Shown: positions 8,998 through 17,667 of the stretch, in pieces | Numbering within the stretch: position 1 is the first letter of the stretch | Layout of the letters: the number at the start of each line of letters is the position of its first letter | Assembly (NCBI RefSeq): GCF_005844085.1 | Contig: NZ_VCDI01000001.1 | Span: 1-64,000, forward strand | Source: Lichenicoccus roseus | GTDB lineage: Bacteria > Pseudomonadota > Alphaproteobacteria > Acetobacterales > Acetobacteraceae | DNA length: 64,000 nucleotides | Direction: 5' to 3' | The notes under the pieces: model-generated | The model's database searches: none | What the model was told of the DNA's origin: nothing | The model's input: the letters and a program-made list of their open reading frames with translations, nothing else | Made by a program: the position numbers and the translations under genes

Positions 8998-10152
8998 TCA
9001 TTCGTCCACCGGCTGCGGCGCCGGCTCGCTGCCAGGCTGCACGACGTTGTTCACCACCGCCTGGATGCCGTCGCGCAGCTTGACCTGCCCGGCGGTGACC
9101 ACGATCTCGCCCGCCTGCAGGCCGCGCAGGATCGCGACCTGATCGCCACGGGTGGCGCCCGCCTGCACCACGCGCGTCCGCACGGTGAAGCGGCCGGCAA
9201 AACGGTCGCTCCCGGCCGCGACGGTCGCATGCGGATCCGGCTGCAGCACATAGACGAAGTCGCCATAGGGATTATAGCTGATCGCCGCCTGCGGCAGCGT
9301 CAGCAGCGGACGCGGCGTGCCGGTCCGGATCTCGACCACCGCGAACATTCCCGGCAGCAGCGCATGGTCGTGGTTGTCGAGCTGGGCGCGGACCATGACC
9401 ATGCGGCTGGCGCTGTCCACCCGGCTGTTGATCGAATTGATATGCGCCTGGAACACCCGTCCGGGCCAGGCATCGACATGCACGTCCGCCAGCAAACCAG
9501 GCTGCAGCTGCGAGAGCGCCTGCTGCTGGATGTTGAAATCGACATAGATCGGATCGAGCGCCTGCAGCGTCACGATCGGCGTCCCCGCTGTCAGGTATTG
9601 CCCGACATCGACCAGGCGCACGCCGATGCGGCCCGCGAACGGGGCGCGCACGATCTTCTCGACGGTGACCGCCTTGAAAGCCGCCACCTGAGCCTGGTCC
9701 GACCGCAACGTGCTCTCGTCGGCGTCGAGGGTGGCCCGGCTGATCGCCTGTGCGTCGAACTGCCTGCGGTCGCGGGCCAGGTTGGCGTTGGCCAGGTCGG
9801 CCGCCGCCTGCAGCTGTGCCAGATGCGCCTCGTCGTCGTTGGCGCGAAGGCGCAGCAGCACGGTGCCGGCGCCGACGTCCTGACCTGAAGTGAAGGAGAT
9901 GCTGTCCACGATGCCGCTGACCTCGGCGGACATGTCGGCGCCCTGCACCGCCCGCACCTCTCCGGTTGCCCGCAGCGTGGTCTGCCACGGCTGCGTCTGC
10001 GCCACCGTGGCGGCAACGGTCTCGGGAGCGGCGGCCCCGGCCCCCGCTCCGGCCTCGGGCCGGCCGCTGGCCAATCCGTGCCGCTGCCAGTAGAGCCCGC
10101 CGCCGGCCAGCAGCAGGACGAGCGGCAGCGTGTAGAGCAGCTTCCTCAGCAT
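8998..10152 (-). CDS. RND periplasmic adaptor (membrane fusion protein)
   Basis: 384 residues. One N-terminal membrane anchor (YTLPLVLLLAGGGLYW, residues ~7-22) is followed by an adaptor body: a lipoyl/barrel-sandwich half (GEVRAVQGADMSAEVSGIVD), a helical hairpin of about 70 residues (LAQLQAAADLANANLARDRR), the second lipoyl half (APFAGRIGVRLVDVGQYL), and beta-barrel and membrane-proximal domains ending in a VVTAGQVKLRDG segment. This is the HlyD/AcrA family; it links the pump to the outer-membrane channel. It lacks a lipobox, so it is anchored by the helix and not by lipid. The gene lies between the outer-membrane factor (85 nt upstream) and the pump (27 nt downstream) on the same strand. 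Confidence 0.94.
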   Translation of the reverse strand: MLRKLLYTLPLVLLLAGGGLYWQRHGLASGRPEAGAGAGAAAPETVAATVAQTQPWQTTLRATGEVRAVQGADMSAEVSGIVDSISFTSGQDVGAGTVLLRLRANDDEAHLAQLQAAADLANANLARDRRQFDAQAISRATLDADESTLRSDQAQVAAFKAVTVEKIVRAPFAGRIGVRLVDVGQYLTAGTPIVTLQALDPIYVDFNIQQQALSQLQPGLLADVHVDAWPGRVFQAHINSINSRVDSASRMVMVRAQLDNHDHALLPGMFAVVEIRTGTPRPLLTLPQAAISYNPYGDFVYVLQPDPHATVAAGSDRFAGRFTVRTRVVQAGATRGDQVAILRGLQAGEIVVTAGQVKLRDGIQAVVNNVVQPGSEPAPQPVDE

Positions 10153-10237
10153 GGGCGGGTCGGTCTCCGGCGGGGCGTGTCGGCAATCGGCGTCATGGCA
10201 GTCGTCTTCGAGGTGTCCGGTGTCGAGGCGTCCGGCC

Positions 10238-11743
10238 TCAGGGCAGGGGCGAGCTCAGCAGCCCGGGCGGCGGTGGCGGCACGTCGCTGCGGTGCCACCA
10301 GCCGCCGCCCAGGGCCTGGAACAGGGCGATGGTGTCGGTGTAGCGCAACGCGCGCGCCCGGAGCAGCGACAGGCTGGCATTCTGGTAGCTCTGCTGCGCC
10401 GTCAGCACCGAGAGATACGATACGCCACCCAGCTTGTATTGCAGGCTGGCGAGCGACAGGCTGCGCGCCGAGGCACGCTCGGCATCGACCGAGGCGCGGA
10501 GCGAGAGGGCGTCGTTCTGCAGCGCCACCAGCACGTCGGCGACATTCTGGTATGCTGTGACCACGGTGTTGCGCCAGGCATAGCCGGCGGCATCGAGTGC
10601 AGCCCGCTGGGCGCGCTGGGCGTGCAGCAGCTGGCCGGCATCGAAGATCGGCTGCGCCGCCTGGTTGACCAGCGACCACAGGCCATTGGTCGGCGAGAAG
10701 AGCTGGTGGAAGTCGGGCGACTGCGACCCGACGCTGGCGGTCAGGGTGACCTGGGGAAGCCGGTTGGAGATCGCGACCCCGAGATCGGCGGTCTCCTGAT
10801 GCAACGTCGCCTCGGCCGCACGGATGTCGGGCCGCTGGTCCAGCAGCGCCGATGGCACGCTCACCGGCAGCATATCGGGCAGCACGATGGCGTCGAGATC
10901 CAGCGCCGGGATCGACACCTCGGACGGCGCACGCCCGAGGTAGGCGGCGAGCTGGTCGCGGGTCTGGGCGAGCTGGGTCTGCAGCGGTACCAGCACGGTC
11001 TGGGCAGTCGCCACCTGCGCTTCCTGGGTCGCGACATCGGTGCCGGTGGCGCCGCCCAGCTCGAACTGCCGTCGCACGGTCTGCAGCTGGCGCTGTTCGA
11101 AGCCGATCAGGTCCTGCTGCACCTTGATCTGGGCAGCCAGCGACGCGGCGGTCACGGCACTGGTGGCGACGCCGGCGGACAGCGCGAGGTCGATCGCCTC
11201 CAGCTCGTAGCGCTGGTAGTCGACATGCGCGCCGGCCGCCTCGACCGCGCGTCGCAGGCCGCCCCAGACATCAATCGTGTACGACAGGTTGAGCTGGGCA
11301 TCGACGTCGCTGAACAGCAGGGACGGCGTCCGTACGCCCTCGAAGCTGAGCGGTTCCTCCTGGCGCGCGTGGGCGAGCACGCCGGTGATGTCGGGGAACA
11401 GCGTGCCTTCCTGCTGCAGCCGGAGTTCCCGTGCCTGCCGCAGGCTCGCCTGCGCCGACGCGACGTTCGGGTTCTGCGCCAGCGCCGCCCGCACCAGCGC
11501 GGTGATCGCCGGCGACCGGAACAGCGCCCACCACTCCCCCGGGATGTCGCCGCCGACGACGGTCGACTGCGATCCGCCGCCGGGCACCGGTTCGGACTGC
11601 GTGCTCCCCGCCAGCGCCGTCTCGGTATAGCGGGTAAGCGGCGCCGTCGCCGGGCGGCGATAGTCAGGCCCGACCGCACACGCGGACAGCACGGCCACGG
11701 AGCATACCGCCGGCAGCGCACGGCTGCGCAGGGCGCCCGACAT
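10238..11743 (-). CDS. Outer-membrane efflux channel lipoprotein (NodT/OprM family)
   Basis: 501 residues from the ATG at 11743. The signal peptide ends in a lipobox (AVLSAC, then AVGPDYRRP), so the protein is a lipoprotein of the outer membrane, as for OprM. Two repeated coiled-coil/beta-barrel halves follow (for example ALVRAALAQNPNVASAQASL and ALLDQRPDIRAAEATLHQE), typical of the TolC superfamily. ATG or GTG codons at 11797 and 11821 are in frame but would place 18-26 extra residues before an already sufficient signal peptide, and a possible promoter lies at 11829-11856. It is the first gene of the tripartite efflux operon. Confidence 0.93.
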   Translation of the reverse strand: MSGALRSRALPAVCSVAVLSACAVGPDYRRPATAPLTRYTETALAGSTQSEPVPGGGSQSTVVGGDIPGEWWALFRSPAITALVRAALAQNPNVASAQASLRQARELRLQQEGTLFPDITGVLAHARQEEPLSFEGVRTPSLLFSDVDAQLNLSYTIDVWGGLRRAVEAAGAHVDYQRYELEAIDLALSAGVATSAVTAASLAAQIKVQQDLIGFEQRQLQTVRRQFELGGATGTDVATQEAQVATAQTVLVPLQTQLAQTRDQLAAYLGRAPSEVSIPALDLDAIVLPDMLPVSVPSALLDQRPDIRAAEATLHQETADLGVAISNRLPQVTLTASVGSQSPDFHQLFSPTNGLWSLVNQAAQPIFDAGQLLHAQRAQRAALDAAGYAWRNTVVTAYQNVADVLVALQNDALSLRASVDAERASARSLSLASLQYKLGGVSYLSVLTAQQSYQNASLSLLRARALRYTDTIALFQALGGGWWHRSDVPPPPPGLLSSPLP

Positions 11744-11828
11744 GGCGGCCAGCCATCCTGGAGGGGACGCTGCGGGGCAGGCACTCGGCAAAGACATCAG
11801 GTTCCAGTCGCTCGCAGCCACTGGAGGG

Positions 11829-11856
11829 AATACAGCAGGTTCCGTGCCAGTCTCAA
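11829..11856 (-). promoter_or_regulatory. Candidate sigma70 promoter of the RND efflux operon
   Basis: Read leftward, TTGAGA (11851-11856) and TGTATT (11829-11834) are separated by 16 nt, a fair match to a -35/-10 pair, upstream of the outer-membrane factor gene. No regulator gene is adjacent, so control of the operon is not evident. A transcript from here would favour the 11743 or 11797 start of that gene. Confidence 0.35.
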
Positions 11857-11965
11857 TTGGCGTGAAACAGCCGGAAATCTTTAAGTAAACAGCTGTGGCA
11901 TGGTGCGACGAGCCATCAAGTGGCCGGGCATGCCAATCTACCCCGGCTCGAAGCTGCGCCCGGAG

Positions 11966-12865
11966 CTAGGCCGCCTGGGAGGAGCGGAAGCTCGACAGCA
12001 ATCGGTTTCGCGCCACCGACACGTAGGCGGCATCGACATCGATCCCGATGCCACGCCCGCCCTCCTCCTCGGCGGCGATCAGGCTGGTGCCGCTGCCCAT
12101 GAATGGATCGAGCACCGTCGGCGCGGCCTTGCCATGCAGCCGGATGCACATGCGCGGCAGCATCACCGGGAAGGAAGCCGGATGGTTGAACTTCTGCGCC
12201 CGCGCCTGCACCGTCGAGTAAGGAATGAACCAGGTGTCGCCACGGCAGCGCAGGTCCTGCTGGTGGTTGCGGCGCGCGATGTTGCTCTTGTCCTTGTACG
12301 GCACGCCAACCGCCAGGCGCTTGATCGCGACGTTGCCGGTCTGCGTCAGATGAAAGATGTGCTCGTGGTTGCGGTGCAGGAAGCGGTCGGACCGGATCGG
12401 CTTGAAGTGGCCGAGGCTGTCCTCGCCCACCGAGATCGACTTCACCCAGGTGATGTGGTTCTGCAACTGGAACAGGCCACGCAACCGGACCATCAACTCG
12501 AACGGCAGCCAGGGCCTGGAGCTCGATCCGGTGATGTTGAGAAAGAACGAGGCATCCGGGGCCATCGTCCGCCGCACCTCGGTGGCGCAGGCGAGCATCC
12601 AGTCCAGGTAGTCGCCCTCGTCGCGCTGGTCCTGGTAGGTGCCGTAGTTCAACCCGAGGTTGTAAGGCGGCGAGGTCACCACGACGTCGATCTGACCCTC
12701 CGGCAGCGAGCGCAGCACCTTCAGGCAGTCGCCACGATAGAGGGTGTGCCGGCCGACCCCGTAGCGCAGCGTGCGGGCCGGAAGACGCTTGATGGACTGG
12801 TCCATCCGCAGGATGGCGGGTTTCGACGTATGCGACTCGGGACGCACCAGAAGACTCGAACTCAT
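11966..12865 (-). CDS. Orphan beta-class DNA methyltransferase (N4-cytosine or N6-adenine)
   Basis: 299 residues. The catalytic motif TSPPYN (motif IV, residues 64-69) precedes the AdoMet-binding motif DPFMGSGTS (motif I, residues 253-261), which is the beta-class order. TSPPY is most common in N4-cytosine methyltransferases and some N6-adenine enzymes; the target base and site cannot be read from sequence. The region between the motifs (KPIRSDRFLHRNHEHIFHLT) carries a target-recognition-like segment. No restriction endonuclease gene adjoins it: the neighbours are the efflux operon and mltA, both chromosomal, so it is probably a solitary methyltransferase that marks DNA for regulation, replication or self-protection. 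It is not CcrM, which has DPPYN and a different length. Confidence 0.85.
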   Translation of the reverse strand: MSSSLLVRPESHTSKPAILRMDQSIKRLPARTLRYGVGRHTLYRGDCLKVLRSLPEGQIDVVVTSPPYNLGLNYGTYQDQRDEGDYLDWMLACATEVRRTMAPDASFFLNITGSSSRPWLPFELMVRLRGLFQLQNHITWVKSISVGEDSLGHFKPIRSDRFLHRNHEHIFHLTQTGNVAIKRLAVGVPYKDKSNIARRNHQQDLRCRGDTWFIPYSTVQARAQKFNHPASFPVMLPRMCIRLHGKAAPTVLDPFMGSGTSLIAAEEEGGRGIGIDVDAAYVSVARNRLLSSFRSSQAA

Positions 12866-12933
12866 GCCCGCAGTATCGCCGTCCGGGCGATCCCGCCGCC
12901 AGTACCCAGCACCGCCGCAACGGCGAAATATCC

Positions 12934-14130
12934 CTATGTATTGCCCGCCCGGGCCGTCGCGCGAGTCGCGGGGCCCGCCGCCGCCGGAGTCGCCAAGGGG
13001 CGGGGCAGCAGGATTATGAGGCGCCCGCTCGCATGCATGGCGCCGGCCTGCTGCGCCGCCTCCTCGCCCCAGCCGAAGAACACATCAGCGCGAGCGGGAC
13101 CGGTGATGTCGGTGCCGAGATCCTGTGCGAGCATCAGGCGCTGCAATTTCGTTCCGGATGGCGTCGTGCTGTCTATCCAGAGCAGCGATCCGAGCGGCAC
13201 GAAACTACGGTCGATCGCCGCCGAGCGCAGCGGCGAGAGGTCGAGGCCCAGCGCGCCGGGCGGCCCCTGGTCGGGTCGCAGGTCGCCCATCACCCGGAAG
13301 AACACGTAGTTGGCGTCGGCTTCCATCACCGACTGCGCCTGCTCCGGATGCGCGCCCAGCCAGGCGCGGATCGTCTGCATGCTGATGCCATCAGCGGGCA
13401 AGTCGCCGCGCTCGAGCAGCAGCCGGCCGAGCGGCGTGTACCGGGCGCCGTTCCGGCCCGCATATCCGAGCCTCACGATCTGGCCGCCGGGCAGCCGCAC
13501 GCGACCGGAGCCCTGCACCTGCAGGAAGAACAGATCGACCGGATCGGCGAGCCAGAGGATTTCCAGGCCGCGCCCTTCGAGCGCGCCATGATCGATCTGG
13601 GCGCGCGTGAAATACGGCACGACATGCCCGTCCTGTACCCGGCCGGTCACTGCGGCGCCTTGCGCATCATGTACTGTCAGGAGATCCGGGGGGCGCCGAT
13701 AGACAGGCACCCGGTACGTCGCGTCGCGGGTCAGGGAGCCGTGGAACTCCGGTTCGAAATAGCCGGTGAACAAGGCGTCCTCGCGTCCGGCGTCTCCCAC
13801 CGCATAGGGCTGCAGCCAGAGCGCGATGACCCGCCGCAGCGACGCCGCATCGCCTGCCGGCACCGACTGGATCGCCTGGCAGAAGCCCGCCCAATCGCCT
13901 GCCTTGCCACCTTCCGCGGCGGCCGCCCCGGCTCCACCGAGGGCAGTATCTGGCGGCAGCAGGGCAAGCCGGTGGCACTGGTCGAGCAGCGCCGGCAGTA
14001 CGGTCGCGACCTGGTCGGACGACCATCCCGTCAGGGTGTCATAGCCGACCGGGCGCAAGGAGAGTGCGGGAGGGCCGGAGGGCTGCGCGGCGCATCCGGC
14101 CAGGCCGGCGAGCAGGGGCGCTGCACGCAT
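12934..14130 (-). CDS. mltA: Membrane-bound lytic murein transglycosylase A
   Basis: 398 residues from the ATG at 14130. It cleaves the glycan of peptidoglycan to 1,6-anhydro-muropeptides at the inner face of the outer membrane. A short lipoprotein signal ends in LLAGLAGC. The MltA domain (TGYFEPEFHGSLTRDATYRV onward) and the C-terminal 3D domain with the conserved Asp-containing segments (AQDLGTDITGPARADVFFGWG) are present, so it should be active. The frame continues to 14220, only 5 nt from the Tim44-protein stop; that longer start would put 42 residues before the lipid-modified Cys, so the shorter start is preferred but not certain. Tim44 followed by mltA is a conserved alphaproteobacterial pair. 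Confidence 0.9.
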   Translation of the reverse strand: MRAAPLLAGLAGCAAQPSGPPALSLRPVGYDTLTGWSSDQVATVLPALLDQCHRLALLPPDTALGGAGAAAAEGGKAGDWAGFCQAIQSVPAGDAASLRRVIALWLQPYAVGDAGREDALFTGYFEPEFHGSLTRDATYRVPVYRRPPDLLTVHDAQGAAVTGRVQDGHVVPYFTRAQIDHGALEGRGLEILWLADPVDLFFLQVQGSGRVRLPGGQIVRLGYAGRNGARYTPLGRLLLERGDLPADGISMQTIRAWLGAHPEQAQSVMEADANYVFFRVMGDLRPDQGPPGALGLDLSPLRSAAIDRSFVPLGSLLWIDSTTPSGTKLQRLMLAQDLGTDITGPARADVFFGWGEEAAQQAGAMHASGRLIILLPRPLATPAAAGPATRATARAGNT

Positions 14131-14225
14131 GAGGTGTGGAATGCGACGGAACGCACGCCAGGCCGCCGAACCCGGAACGAGCACAACGCGCCCGGCGCCA
14201 GGCCGGGCCGACGCAGCCATTGCCT

Positions 14226-14927
14226 TCAGGCGCTGCGAGCGTTGGCCAGCCGCCAGTTCGGACCTGCGGCGCTACCGGCGGCATCGAGCAGCCGTTCGAA
14301 CGTCCACAGATCGGCAAGCTCGGTGGTCGCATCCGCACCGGACACCGGTTGGCCGTCACGACCGATCACCAGGCTGACCTGGTCGGAGACGAACTTCACG
14401 TCGATGGCGGCCAGCCAGAGGCCGCCGCGCTCGTTCAGCGAGGCGTCGACGATGTCGGCATGCAGGATGTTGCGGATCTCGGCACGCTGCGTCTCACCGG
14501 CCTGTTCGCGGGAGGTGATCGCGGCGTCGAAGGCGTTGTACGCAGTCTCGGTGAGGTTGGAGCGCAAGGTGGTGCGGTCGCCTTCCGCGAAGGCCTGCAC
14601 GATCTTGCGGAACGCCGCCTCGGCGCCGCGCACGAAGCCGGCCGCATCGAAACCGCGGTCGCGCTCGCGTATGCGCGCCAGCTTCAGGCCGACAGGACCC
14701 GTCGGGTCCGGCAGCGGACGCTCCGACGCCGCGGCGGCCTCGACACGGCCGTCGATCACCGGCCCGCCAGCCTTCCGGCCCCCGATATTGGGCACCGTCT
14801 GTCCGCCGGTGGGACGCTGCAGGCCGGTCTGCTTGCCCAGGATGCCGCGCAGGCGCACCACGAGGAAGGCAGCGATCAGGCCCAGCAGCACGAGGTCGAC
14901 CGGAAAGTGACCTGCAGTGAAATCCAT
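14226..14927 (-). CDS. Tim44/TimA-domain membrane protein
   Basis: 233 residues. One N-terminal membrane helix (PVDLVLLGLIAAFLVVRL) is followed by a variable linker and a C-terminal Tim44 domain (FVRGAEAAFRKIVQAFAEGD, then LRSNLTETAYNAFDAAI). In mitochondria this domain tethers the import motor; bacterial relatives are inner-membrane proteins next to secB and mltA, and a role in envelope assembly or export is inferred from that linkage. I chose ATG 14927 (MDFTAGHF), which matches the family N-terminus; ATG 14939 (MGTIMDF) is one base after AGGAG and is the alternative. It is leftward, divergent from the histidine phosphatase and secB, and followed closely by mltA. Confidence 0.85.
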   Translation of the reverse strand: MDFTAGHFPVDLVLLGLIAAFLVVRLRGILGKQTGLQRPTGGQTVPNIGGRKAGGPVIDGRVEAAAASERPLPDPTGPVGLKLARIRERDRGFDAAGFVRGAEAAFRKIVQAFAEGDRTTLRSNLTETAYNAFDAAITSREQAGETQRAEIRNILHADIVDASLNERGGLWLAAIDVKFVSDQVSLVIGRDGQPVSGADATTELADLWTFERLLDAAGSAAGPNWRLANARSA

Positions 14928-15106
14928 GATCGTGCCCATTCTCTCCTGCGAAACCGGTGCCACCATGTTCGCGTGATGGAGATAGGCTGTCGCTCCTTGC
15001 GAGACAACCTGTTCGCATAGACACGGCCGGTCCGCTTCCCGAAGCAAGCTCGAAGGCTCGGAAAACGGCAGTTGCGGTGGCCGGTGCGGGGGCGTATCGG
15101 CCGGTG

Positions 15107-15661
15107 ATGATCGTGCTGCGGCATTGCCAGAGCGAGTTCAACCTGCATTTCACGCGCACGAAGTGTGATCCGGGCATCGTCGACCCGGTGCTCACGCCGC
15201 TCGGCGAGGAGCAGGCGGCACAGGCGGCGGCAGCGCTCGCCGGCCAGCGGATCGACCGCATCCTGGTGTCGCCCTACACCCGTGCCCTGCAGACCGCAGC
15301 ACCCATCGCCCGCGAACGCGGGGTCGCTCCGGTGGTGACGCCGCTGATCGGCGAGCGCTGCGCCTTCGTCTGCGACATCGGCACCCCTGCCAGCCAGCTC
15401 GCCCGACGTTGGCCGGATATCGATTTCAGCCATCTCGAGGAAGTCTGGTGGCCGCAGGCGACCGAGCAGGAGGAGCATGTGGTGGCCCGCGCCGAGCAGT
15501 TCCGCCGCGAGGCGGTGGCACTGCCACAACTCGCGATGACCCTCGTGGTGTCGCATTGGGGCTTCCTGCTGGCGCTGTCCGGCTCGAGCCTGCAGAACGG
15601 CGCCTTCCTGCGCATCGATGCGCAGCAGCGCCCGCCCTCGCCGCTGGTCTGGCGCCACTGA
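15107..15661 (+). CDS. Histidine phosphatase family protein
   Basis: 184 residues of the phosphoglycerate-mutase-like (histidine phosphatase) superfamily. The catalytic RH motif is near the start (MIVLRHCQSEFN, His6, with Cys in place of the usual Gly of RHG), the second catalytic His is in VVSHWGFLL, and the conserved LVSPYTRALQTAAPIA helix is present. These enzymes remove phosphate from small molecules or proteins through a phosphohistidine; the substrate is unknown. The ATG at 15107 begins directly with the first beta strand. It is inserted between the Tim44-domain gene and secB, which are usually immediate neighbours, and could be co-transcribed with secB 148 nt downstream. Confidence 0.85.
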   Translation: MIVLRHCQSEFNLHFTRTKCDPGIVDPVLTPLGEEQAAQAAAALAGQRIDRILVSPYTRALQTAAPIARERGVAPVVTPLIGERCAFVCDIGTPASQLARRWPDIDFSHLEEVWWPQATEQEEHVVARAEQFRREAVALPQLAMTLVVSHWGFLLALSGSSLQNGAFLRIDAQQRPPSPLVWRH

Positions 15662-15809
15662 CGCGGCGGGATTAGCCGCCTTCGGACGTGGCCAGGGTGT
15701 ATGGTCGGCCTGCTGGCCTCGGGCCGCCCGGCATGCTACCCGCCCGCTCCGAAGCCGAACCCTGCTTCTAAGTCTGCCTCCACTCCGCAGAATGCTCCGG
15801 GAGACCCTG

Positions 15810-16322
15810 ATGTCCGCCACCAATGCAGCCTCCGCTCCGCCGGCCCTGCCGCTGACGATGAACCTGCAATACACCAAGGACCTCTCCTTCGAGGTGCCGG
15901 CGGGAGCCGAGATCTTCGCGACGCTGCGCTCGAACCCGCAGATCTCGGTCAACATCGACGTGCAGGCGAACCGGCTGCAGCAGGACCAGGCGGTGTTCGA
16001 GATCGTGCTGGCGATCAAGACCGAGGCGACCGAGCCCGCAGGCGAGACCGGCGCCGCCCCGCGCGTGGTGTTCATCGCCGAGCTCGCCTACGCCGCGGTG
16101 GTGACGCTGAACGAGGTGCCCGACAACATGATCGAGCCGCTGCTGCTGGTCGAGGTGCCGCGGCTGATCTTCCCTTACGCGCGCAACATCATCAGCGAAG
16201 TCACCCGCGACGGCGGCTTCCCGCCGGTGGTGCTGCAGCCGATCGACTTCGTCGGGCTGTGGCAGGCCAAGCGCGGCCAGAACAATGCGGCGCAAGTCAG
16301 CACCCAGACCGGCCACGCCTGA
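15810..16322 (+). CDS. secB: Protein-export chaperone SecB
   Basis: 170 residues, normal for SecB. It keeps preproteins unfolded in the cytoplasm and hands them to SecA. The conserved core is complete: LNLQ-like opening (TMNLQYTKDLSFEVP), VNIDVQANRL, a GxxxFIAELAYA-like strand (VVFIAELAYAAVVTL), LLVEVPRLIFPYARNIIS and the TRDGGFPPVVLQPIDF segment. The ATG at 15810 follows GGGAGA at suitable spacing. Linkage to the Tim44-domain gene and mltA is typical of alphaproteobacteria. The stop codon touches the left arm of a large inverted repeat (16321-16483). Confidence 0.97.
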   Translation: MSATNAASAPPALPLTMNLQYTKDLSFEVPAGAEIFATLRSNPQISVNIDVQANRLQQDQAVFEIVLAIKTEATEPAGETGAAPRVVFIAELAYAAVVTLNEVPDNMIEPLLLVEVPRLIFPYARNIISEVTRDGGFPPVVLQPIDFVGLWQAKRGQNNAAQVSTQTGHA

Positions 16323-16483
16323 AACACGGTTGAGGCTGCACTACGCCGGCGGTCCGAGGCGTCTCTCGTCCGCTCCGGTGCTCACGGCCAGGAGGCCGCT
16401 CCGCTCCGGTGCTCGCAGAGCCGCCCCGGGCGTGCCGCTTTGCGGCACTCCCACTCGGCGTAGCGCAGCCTCAGCCGTGTTTC
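16321..16483. repeat. 163-bp imperfect inverted-repeat element between convergent genes
   Basis: A 28-nt arm at 16321-16348 pairs with 16456-16483 with two mismatches. The ~107-nt interior holds a 14-nt direct repeat (16370-16383 and 16401-16414) and a nested 7-bp hairpin (16432-16438 with 16442-16448). The element fills the spacer between the secB stop and the stop of the leftward exported-protein gene. It contains no gene. It may act as a bidirectional terminator, or be a copy of a small palindromic element dispersed in the genome. Confidence 0.7.
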
Positions 16484-16502
16484 CTCGTTTCCGGGAAGGT
16501 GT

Positions 16503-17666
16503 CTAGCTCCTCGGGTCGGCGTGCAGCTTGAACAGCATGCCTTGCGCCTTGACCCCTAGCTCCCCGTTCATCGGGCCCTGGGCCGGGCCTCGGAGGGTCA
16601 CGTGTTCGCTCGCGGCGTTGGTGGCGAGGCCGCTGCTGGTAGTGGCGTCCAGGCGGCAGCCGGCACCGGTCTCGCAGCGGAAATTGCCATCCAGGCCGGT
16701 GCTGCCGAGCCTGGAGATGCCCAGCCAGCTGTCGACCAGCGCGCCATCCTGGTCGGTCAGCAGCGACAGCCTGCCATCCAGGGCCTGGTTGTCCATGGTG
16801 AGCGTGACGGGAACGTCGTAGGAGGCGACCGGCAGCAGGTTGGGCACGTTGAGGTCCGCACCCATGCCACCCAGGGTGGCCGCCATGCCGTGCAGCGCCT
16901 GCGTCCAGAAGCCACGTGCCTGCTCTCCGAAGGCGGGGTCGCCATCGACATCGGCACCGACGCCATACGCGTAGAACACGCTCCGGCGGAGGTAGGTGCC
17001 CAGCTTCTGGCCGAGGCCGCCGAGATCGGGGCTCGCCTCCGGCGCGGCACCCGGCTTCGGGATGACCTCGCCGAGATCGCTGTCCTCGGACATGTCGGAA
17101 TAGACGATCGCGCGCAGCGTGACCCGGCTGGCCGCGAAACGGCCCTCGTCGGAGGCCAGCGCACGGATGATGTCCTTGTGCGGCGGATCGCCGGCATTGA
17201 TCCGGACCACATCGGCGGGGCGCTTTGACTGCTGGTAGATCGTGGTCAGTGCGGCGCCCATCGCGCCCAGGAAGAATTTCTGCTGGTCGCCGATGCCCGA
17301 CAGCGGGTTGCGGCTGAACAGGAAGCTCTGGCCGGCGATGTCGGCCTTCTGCGCGGCGGTATAGGCCGGCCAGCACGCGGTCCAGATCTCGCTGCTCTGG
17401 CCATTGGCGGGCGACAGCCGTACCACGGTGACCCGCTCTCCCGGCGAGAGCGTTGCGCGCAGCTTGACGGCGAGCTTGCGGGCCCAGTCGGTCTGGCCGT
17501 CGACCATCATCATGTCGTCGACATAGACCACCGTCTGGCGCACGCTCGGTGTCTTGCAGAACGCCGGATCGAGCCCGTCCGGGCCGAACAATGCGGCACG
17601 CGCCGGCACCGGCGCAAAAGCCGGGGCGAGCAACGGCAACAGGGCCAGCAGCCAACCGCCGCGCAT
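16503..17666 (-). CDS. Exported protein of unknown function, third gene of an envelope cluster
   Basis: 387 residues. A signal peptide (GGWLLALLPLLAPAFAPVP, then ARA) predicts export. The mature N-terminus (VRQTVVYVDDMMMVDGQTDW followed by ARKLAVKLRATLSPGERVTV) reads like the first strand and helix of an alpha/beta domain of the type that holds von Willebrand A modules, but the DxSxS metal motif is absent, so this is only a resemblance. Four or five cysteines (FCKTP, TACWPAY, FRCETGAGC) could form disulfides. The C-terminal ~90 residues look like a beta-rich module (LTMDNQALDGRLSLLTDQDG). It starts 1 nt after the stop of the coiled-coil membrane protein, so the two are translationally coupled. 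I do not recognise a family with a known role. Confidence 0.8.
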   Translation of the reverse strand: MRGGWLLALLPLLAPAFAPVPARAALFGPDGLDPAFCKTPSVRQTVVYVDDMMMVDGQTDWARKLAVKLRATLSPGERVTVVRLSPANGQSSEIWTACWPAYTAAQKADIAGQSFLFSRNPLSGIGDQQKFFLGAMGAALTTIYQQSKRPADVVRINAGDPPHKDIIRALASDEGRFAASRVTLRAIVYSDMSEDSDLGEVIPKPGAAPEASPDLGGLGQKLGTYLRRSVFYAYGVGADVDGDPAFGEQARGFWTQALHGMAATLGGMGADLNVPNLLPVASYDVPVTLTMDNQALDGRLSLLTDQDGALVDSWLGISRLGSTGLDGNFRCETGAGCRLDATTSSGLATNAASEHVTLRGPAQGPMNGELGVKAQGMLFKLHADPRS

Positions 17667-17667
17667 C

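Noticed and set aside
7078-9888. 936-codon open frame antisense to the RND pump and adaptor
   Set aside because: GC-rich antisense shadow with Arg/His/Gln bias and no family pattern; the opposite strand encodes complete RND proteins.
11966-12865. Methyltransferase as part of a restriction-modification or BREX-like system
   Set aside because: No nuclease, ATPase or other defence gene adjoins it; flanks are an efflux operon and mltA.
16503-17666. Exported protein as a von Willebrand A domain protein of a defence-like system
   Set aside because: No DxSxS metal site and no confirmed fold; only the first strand resembles such domains, so it is listed as unknown.
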